Of a stretch of DNA of 62,029 nucleotides, positions 57,459-62,029 are shown in pieces. The stretch is from Verrucomicrobiia bacterium. GTDB taxonomy: Bacteria > Verrucomicrobiota > Verrucomicrobiia > Opitutales > Opitutaceae. The notes beneath the pieces were generated by a model. It made no database searches and was not told the DNA's origin. It saw only the letters and a list, made by a program, of their open reading frames with translations. The position numbers and the translations under genes are program-made. The stretch covers positions 1 to 62,029 of the forward strand of contig WYBX01000001.1 of assembly GCA_011525695.1 (NCBI GenBank), read 5' to 3'. The number at the start of each line of letters is the position of its first letter. The first letter of the stretch is position 1.

Positions 57459-60400
57459 ATGACTCTTACCCAAGTCGCTTCGCATTCGCATGTGTCCCAG
57501 CGGTATGCCCGCTGGTCTCCCAGCCGATTCCTCCTGTCGTTGTTCATTCTCTCTCCGCTGCCGATCCTGGCGCAGGAGGATCCAGCCAAGAAGGAAGGCG
57601 AGGAACCGAAGGCCCCGGTCGTGATGCTCTCTCCGTTCAAGGTCAACGAATCCGGTGACCTGGGCTACCGGGTGTCGAACACGACTTCCGGCACCAGTCT
57701 CAACACCCCGCTGAAGGAACTCCCGATGGCCATCCAGGTGGTCACGGAGGAGTTCATCAAGGACATCGGCGCCACTGATTTCTCCGAGGCCCTCGCATAT
57801 TCCGCCGGTGCGTTTACGGATAGCAGCGCCGCGGAGGGCGGCACCAACACGGCCAATGCGAACGAGGGCGGCGGCACCGCCGAACGCTCCGCCTCAGCCA
57901 GCGCCCGTGGCAACCGGTTCGCCAACGTGGTCACGATCCGCGGGTTTGACGTGCCCTTCCAGACCCGGCTCGGTTTCCGGGTCGGCGGGATCGTCATCAC
58001 CCGGACGACCAACATCGCGCTCGGCGGCCTGCTCGATTCGGTCAACCTGGATCGGCTGGAAGTCGTCAAGGGGCCCAATTCGCTGCTCTACGGCATCGGC
58101 GTGCTGTCGGGCATCGTGAATGCCATTCCGAAAAAGCCGCTTCCTGCGCGCCAGATCGAGGTGTCGGCGAGCGCCGGGAATTTCGGCTTCATGCGGGGCA
58201 CGGCGGACATCACCGGGCCGGTCATCAAGCGGGAGTCCCATTCCCTGAATGCCCGGATCGCGGGCGCGTGGGAGGAGCGGGGCCACTATACGGACTGGCA
58301 GAAGAAAAAGCAGCGTTACTATACCGCCCAGCTCGATTATTATTTCAAGGACAAGGTCAACGTTTTCCTCGAGTACCAGACCGGCCACACGAAATTTAAC
58401 GGCACGGGGTCGCAATGGATCTATGACAATCTCGGGGGCTCCGAGCCGTTCTTCCGGAACGAATGGGACGAGGCCTATAACTTCGCCCGCCACGTCGGCC
58501 CGATCGAGGGGCTGGGCCGGATCGATCGGCGCGTGATCACGACCGACGCCGCCGGCCGGCCGCTGCGCACCCCCAGGGTCGAACTCTTCTATGTCGATCC
58601 GAGCGCCACCGATCGCCGGATGATGGGCGGCGGGCTGCCCGACACCTACCGAATCACCGGGCCCGACACGTACGAGATGCGGGACGAGGACAACCTGCTC
58701 TTCAATGTCGACGTGACTCCCTCCGAGCGGCTGGCCCTTTCCGCCGGCGCCTATTATGTCAAACAGGATACGGAGGAGCTGGAACTGGATGTCCTGAACA
58801 TCAACAACAGCGTGGGCGGCGTCACCCTGCGGAATGTCATGCAGGCCATCGGCGAGACGGAGTTCACCGTGGAGGATGGCTGGTCGATCGCGAATCCCTT
58901 CTTCATCGAGCGCGACCACCAGAATCCGCTCGATGTGAACCCGTTCGACAATGTGAAGATGACCCGCTACTGGTGGAGCAAGCGGCCGACCTCCAGCGAA
59001 TCGACGCAGTGGCGCGTGCGGGGCACGTATAATTTTGATGCCAAGCTGCCGATCATCGGCGAGACGAAGCACACGCTCCTGCTCGGCAACCATTTCATCA
59101 ACGACAAGGTGCGTTTCCTGAACGGGAAGGAGACGGCGGTCCGGGCATACAATCGCGACACCGCCCTGACTGATCCGCTGTATTTCCGGCCGATCGATGA
59201 TTATTCCGTGTTCCGTTACAACGGGGAGACCCTGGCCATGCCGGGCACCCGGTACTCCGAGCAGGACATCTGGTTCCGCGGTTTCTATGGCATTTACCAG
59301 GGCAAGTTCTGGGATGACAAACTCGGCTTGATCCTCGGTTTGCGGCACGACGAATACAATGCCACCACGATGGACTTCATCCGGCTGCCCCCGGAACGGA
59401 CGGCGGGGCTAACCCAGCAGCAAATCCAGGCCCAGGAAATCGGGTACGTCGACAACCCGAACAACATCACCTACGGCTCATTTGACCGGGTGAACAACTT
59501 CCCCGAATCGATCAAGGCCTGGTCCAAGACCATCGCCTTGAATTACAACATCACCCGCGGGCTGACCGCGTACGCGCTGTATTCGGAGGGCATCGCGCCC
59601 AACACCGGCCTTACCGACGGAAACAACGAGACAATCCCCGCCGAGGAGACGACCTCAGAGGAGGTCGGGATCAAGTTCAGTGTGCTGGACAACAAGATCA
59701 ACGGCAGCATTTCCGCGTACCGGCTGAATCGTAAGAATGCGATTTGGGAATTCGCCTATGCGCCTTCGCCCGCCCGCTGGCAGGATTCGCCGAATCCGCC
59801 GGTGGGGCAGGCCATCACGTCGAACCGGTTCGATCCTTATCCCGCCCTCGGCACGCATGTGCTGACCTATGGCATCAATGCGAAGGAGGTCCCGCCGGTC
59901 TTCAACAACGCCTATGTGGCGGGTTCCTCGTCCACGACCGATCCGGTGACCCTGCACAAGACGTATTATATCACGACCCGGGATCCGCAGAACCGGCCGA
60001 TTCGTCAGCAGATTCCCGGGCTGATCGAATTCGCGAACCCAGGTGGCACGGCGGATTCGCCGCAGATCTTCTACGTGAAGTACTCCGAAATGGACACTCC
60101 GTTCGACTTTTCCTACACCCAGGACGGGCAGCTCGTGACCGAGCATTTCACGTGGCGGCAATGGTTCGAAAAGGCGTTTTTCAACGAATCGGTGTCGGGC
60201 GATGTCGCCGGCCAATACGACCCGATTGAATACGAACGGCAGGAGTCCTTCTTCGGGGAGTGGAAGGGCGGAAACAATCCGAGCCTGTACTCCTCCTCCG
60301 GCGCCAACGTCACGTTCGAGGATGAGGCGCGGGGGGTTGACTTGGAGCTGATTTACCAGCCCCGCACCAACCTGCAGTTCCTCTTCAACTATTCCTACAC

Positions 60401-61040
60401 CGAGCGGCTCGCGAAGAAGGCATTCAACATGCTCGATTTCATCTCCCTTTCCACGGGAGAGCTGTTCCCCGGCACCGAGTACGATCTCGTGGTGCGCACG
60501 TTTGGCCGCGAGGCGTTCGGCATCACTTCCGAGGACACCAACGGGGATGGTTTTGCCGATCGCTTCCTCGACCAGCATGGCGTCGAGATCAGTGAGACAA
60601 ATCCGCTCCGGCCGAGTGAGGCGATTTCCGGCATCGACGGGGTGAGCCTGTTCTTCAATCCCGCCCACCAGGCGACGTTCTGGAGCCGGTACGACATCGC
60701 GGAGGGTCGGTTCAAGAACCTCGGCTTCGGGCTGGGCGCCAGCTTCTCGAGCGAGGCGCGCACATCGATTTCCATCGGTGGCACCGAGGCGGCTCGGAAC
60801 CGTTTCCCGACTCCCTTCCGGGATGCCAATTGGTCGTTCAACATGGCTCTCTATTACAAGTTCCAGATCCGCGGGTCGCTCTGGAGTCTGCGGCTGAACG
60901 TCAACAACCTGCTGGACGACGATTACGATCTGACCACGGCCACCTATTATGACGACTTCAACGATCGGCAGCTGAGCAAACGATCCGAGGTTTTCCGGAC
61001 CCCCCGTTCGTTCCGCATCCAGGCCTCGGTCAGATTGTAA
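57459..61040 (+). CDS. TonB-dependent outer-membrane receptor (Opitutaceae type)
   Basis: 1,193 residues from ATG 57459; a TTG at 57429 adds ten. The signal peptide is FLLSLFILSPLPILAQ, then a spacer (VVMLSPFKVNESGDLGYRV, a TonB-box-like stretch), a plug domain (LKELPMAIQVVTEEFIKDIG, VTIRGFDVPFQTRLG, LEVVKGPNSLLYGIGV), and a very long barrel with NLLDDDYDLTTATYYDDFND near the end, closing RSFRIQASVRL. It is longer than most TonB receptors (700-1,000). It imports a large ligand, probably a glycan or siderophore; the neighbouring LacI regulator suggests a sugar. Confidence 0.93.
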   Translation: MTLTQVASHSHVSQRYARWSPSRFLLSLFILSPLPILAQEDPAKKEGEEPKAPVVMLSPFKVNESGDLGYRVSNTTSGTSLNTPLKELPMAIQVVTEEFIKDIGATDFSEALAYSAGAFTDSSAAEGGTNTANANEGGGTAERSASASARGNRFANVVTIRGFDVPFQTRLGFRVGGIVITRTTNIALGGLLDSVNLDRLEVVKGPNSLLYGIGVLSGIVNAIPKKPLPARQIEVSASAGNFGFMRGTADITGPVIKRESHSLNARIAGAWEERGHYTDWQKKKQRYYTAQLDYYFKDKVNVFLEYQTGHTKFNGTGSQWIYDNLGGSEPFFRNEWDEAYNFARHVGPIEGLGRIDRRVITTDAAGRPLRTPRVELFYVDPSATDRRMMGGGLPDTYRITGPDTYEMRDEDNLLFNVDVTPSERLALSAGAYYVKQDTEELELDVLNINNSVGGVTLRNVMQAIGETEFTVEDGWSIANPFFIERDHQNPLDVNPFDNVKMTRYWWSKRPTSSESTQWRVRGTYNFDAKLPIIGETKHTLLLGNHFINDKVRFLNGKETAVRAYNRDTALTDPLYFRPIDDYSVFRYNGETLAMPGTRYSEQDIWFRGFYGIYQGKFWDDKLGLILGLRHDEYNATTMDFIRLPPERTAGLTQQQIQAQEIGYVDNPNNITYGSFDRVNNFPESIKAWSKTIALNYNITRGLTAYALYSEGIAPNTGLTDGNNETIPAEETTSEEVGIKFSVLDNKINGSISAYRLNRKNAIWEFAYAPSPARWQDSPNPPVGQAITSNRFDPYPALGTHVLTYGINAKEVPPVFNNAYVAGSSSTTDPVTLHKTYYITTRDPQNRPIRQQIPGLIEFANPGGTADSPQIFYVKYSEMDTPFDFSYTQDGQLVTEHFTWRQWFEKAFFNESVSGDVAGQYDPIEYERQESFFGEWKGGNNPSLYSSSGANVTFEDEARGVDLELIYQPRTNLQFLFNYSYTERLAKKAFNMLDFISLSTGELFPGTEYDLVVRTFGREAFGITSEDTNGDGFADRFLDQHGVEISETNPLRPSEAISGIDGVSLFFNPAHQATFWSRYDIAEGRFKNLGFGLGASFSSEARTSISIGGTEAARNRFPTPFRDANWSFNMALYYKFQIRGSLWSLRLNVNNLLDDDYDLTTATYYDDFNDRQLSKRSEVFRTPRSFRIQASVRL

Positions 61041-61095
61041 TTTCCCGCAACCCTTAGTCCCTGTCCAACCAACCGTTCAACTTCACCTCAACAGC

Positions 61096-61111
61096 CTTAT
61101 ATTCCTATAAG
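61096..61111. promoter_or_regulatory. Small palindrome upstream of the last gene
   Basis: CTTATATTCCTATAAG, six-base arms with a four-base centre, 26 bases before the ATG. It is A+T-rich in G+C-rich surroundings and may be part of the promoter or a regulator site. No Shine-Dalgarno sequence is visible between it and the start. Confidence 0.4.
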
Positions 61112-61137
61112 ACGAAAGCCTCCGTTAATCACGCGAT

Positions 61138-62029
61138 ATGAAATCAACATCATTCAGCTTCACAGTTCTGGGCCTGGTTCTCATCGCCAGCGCTCATGCC
61201 GCCTGGCAGAAATTCGAGGACTTCGAAAGTGGCAACCTCGACAAATGGGTCTTCACCCAGAGCGACGTCGGCACGACGGCGGATTCCAAGGTTACGATCG
61301 TCCTCGATCCTGATCCGGCCGGCGCGGCAGCGGGCAACCATGTCATGGTGATGGACCCCGGCTCGCCGTATGAGAGCAATCATCGCAGCCGGCTGATCAG
61401 CAAGAACTTCCCGGCCATCAATTACGGCACGACCGGCACGGCGTTCTTCCGCTGGTATACGGCCCTGGTCAATGTCGGCGGAACGCTGTTTTCGCCCGAA
61501 ATCGACATGAACGTCGGCATGTCCACGCTCGAGACCCCCAGTGAGTATGCGCATTCGGGCCCGGTGACGGGATATGACGTGGGTGCCGCGCAATTCCGCG
61601 CCTACGACGGCGACCCGAACCCGGCGAATCCCGCCAGCGTGACGGGATTCCAGAACATGCTGGTCAACCGGCCGAACAACGTGTGGGTCTCCCAGTGGTT
61701 CTACATTCGCAACTACGACGTCGCCAACCAGCGGCAGGATTACCAGGTTTACTACCGGGTTGGGACCACGGGCACCCCGATCCTTGGCTATCCCTTCGTC
61801 CCCGGCGAGTATGCCGGATTCCGGATGAAGGTGGACGGCGATCTCGATCCGGTCGCGGCTCACATGCGGACGTTCTATTTCACGAACACCGCCGGTAACA
61901 TCGCCTCTCCCGAGGCGCTGGACGACGCGTATTATGCCGACGATGTGTACATCGACCAAAACGGCATCAATCTCTCGGATCCGCTTAACGCCACGACGGC
62001 CGCGCCCGCCGAGGTCACCAAGCTGGTCA
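61138..62029 (+). CDS. Secreted protein, 3'-truncated by the window end
   Basis: At least 297 residues from ATG 61138, open to the last base. The signal peptide is SFTVLGLVLIASAHAAWQ. The mature part has the look of a jelly-roll carbohydrate-binding domain (WQKFEDFESGNLDKWVFTQS, FRWYTALVNVGGTL, DDVYIDQNGINLSDPL), repeated acidic and aromatic residues, and no enzyme motif. It lies 97 bases after the TonB receptor and is probably co-regulated as its partner or substrate binder. The C-terminus, where an exosortase signal might be, is missing. Confidence 0.75.
   Translation, partial: MKSTSFSFTVLGLVLIASAHAAWQKFEDFESGNLDKWVFTQSDVGTTADSKVTIVLDPDPAGAAAGNHVMVMDPGSPYESNHRSRLISKNFPAINYGTTGTAFFRWYTALVNVGGTLFSPEIDMNVGMSTLETPSEYAHSGPVTGYDVGAAQFRAYDGDPNPANPASVTGFQNMLVNRPNNVWVSQWFYIRNYDVANQRQDYQVYYRVGTTGTPILGYPFVPGEYAGFRMKVDGDLDPVAAHMRTFYFTNTAGNIASPEALDDAYYADDVYIDQNGINLSDPLNATTAAPAEVTKLV

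Overview
This 62 kb window is G+C-rich, gene-dense bacterial DNA that looks like Verrucomicrobiota, most likely the Opitutaceae. The assignment is an inference. It rests on a PVC-type cytochrome c/propeller/HEAT protein, a very long TonB receptor with an Opitutaceae-style plug, a DUF5916 barrel, an SGNH-DUF1080 fusion, an exosortase, few Shine-Dalgarno sequences at the starts examined, and many dispersed palindromic repeats. No rRNA, tRNA or CRISPR array was recognised.

Layout. (1) 0-2.4 kb: an integron-type integrase at the left edge, then a RelE/ParE-like toxin-antitoxin pair. (2) 2.8-10.4 kb, minus strand: an exopolysaccharide-initiation operon (glycosyltransferase, uridine-kinase-like protein, phosphoglycosyl transferase, and a nucleotidyltransferase/left-handed-helix protein carrying a degenerate phosphoglycosyl transferase domain), followed by a partner-switching pair (STAS protein plus an RsbW-kinase/GAF/SpoIIE-phosphatase fusion) and a phosphodiesterase. 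(3) 10.8-15.4 kb, plus strand: a complete stressosome operon rsbR-rsbS-rsbT-rsbX. It runs directly into a histidine kinase with an RsbU_N-like N-terminus and a NarL-type response regulator, so the output appears to be two-component signalling instead of an alternative sigma factor. (4) 15.5-24.3 kb: a 113-bp tandem repeat, a PD-(D/E)XK nuclease-XPD helicase fusion with a RecO-like partner, and the housekeeping block phoH-pgpH-ybeY. (5) 24.5-32 kb: HIT protein, FabF, an exosortase, and a LacI-controlled oxidoreductase/aminotransferase operon.

(6) 32.3-48.9 kb: surface glycan assembly. It contains two related GT-C membrane proteins, methyltransferases, nucleotide-sugar epimerases, three GT2 enzymes, and a dTDP-rhamnose block. 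That block has RmlA and RmlB but no RmlC; the third enzyme resembles eukaryotic bifunctional 3,5-epimerase/4-reductases. (7) 48.9-62 kb: outer-membrane and secreted functions, namely the PVC heme protein, a DUF5916 barrel, an SGNH-DUF1080 hydrolase, a LacI regulator divergent from a 1,193-residue TonB receptor, and a secreted protein cut by the window end.

The most notable points are the stressosome-to-two-component wiring, the RmlC-less rhamnose pathway, the pseudo-phosphoglycosyl transferase fusion, and the number of repeat families. One family sits on stop codons, one is inserted in frame in a methyltransferase, and one brackets a glycosyltransferase gene.
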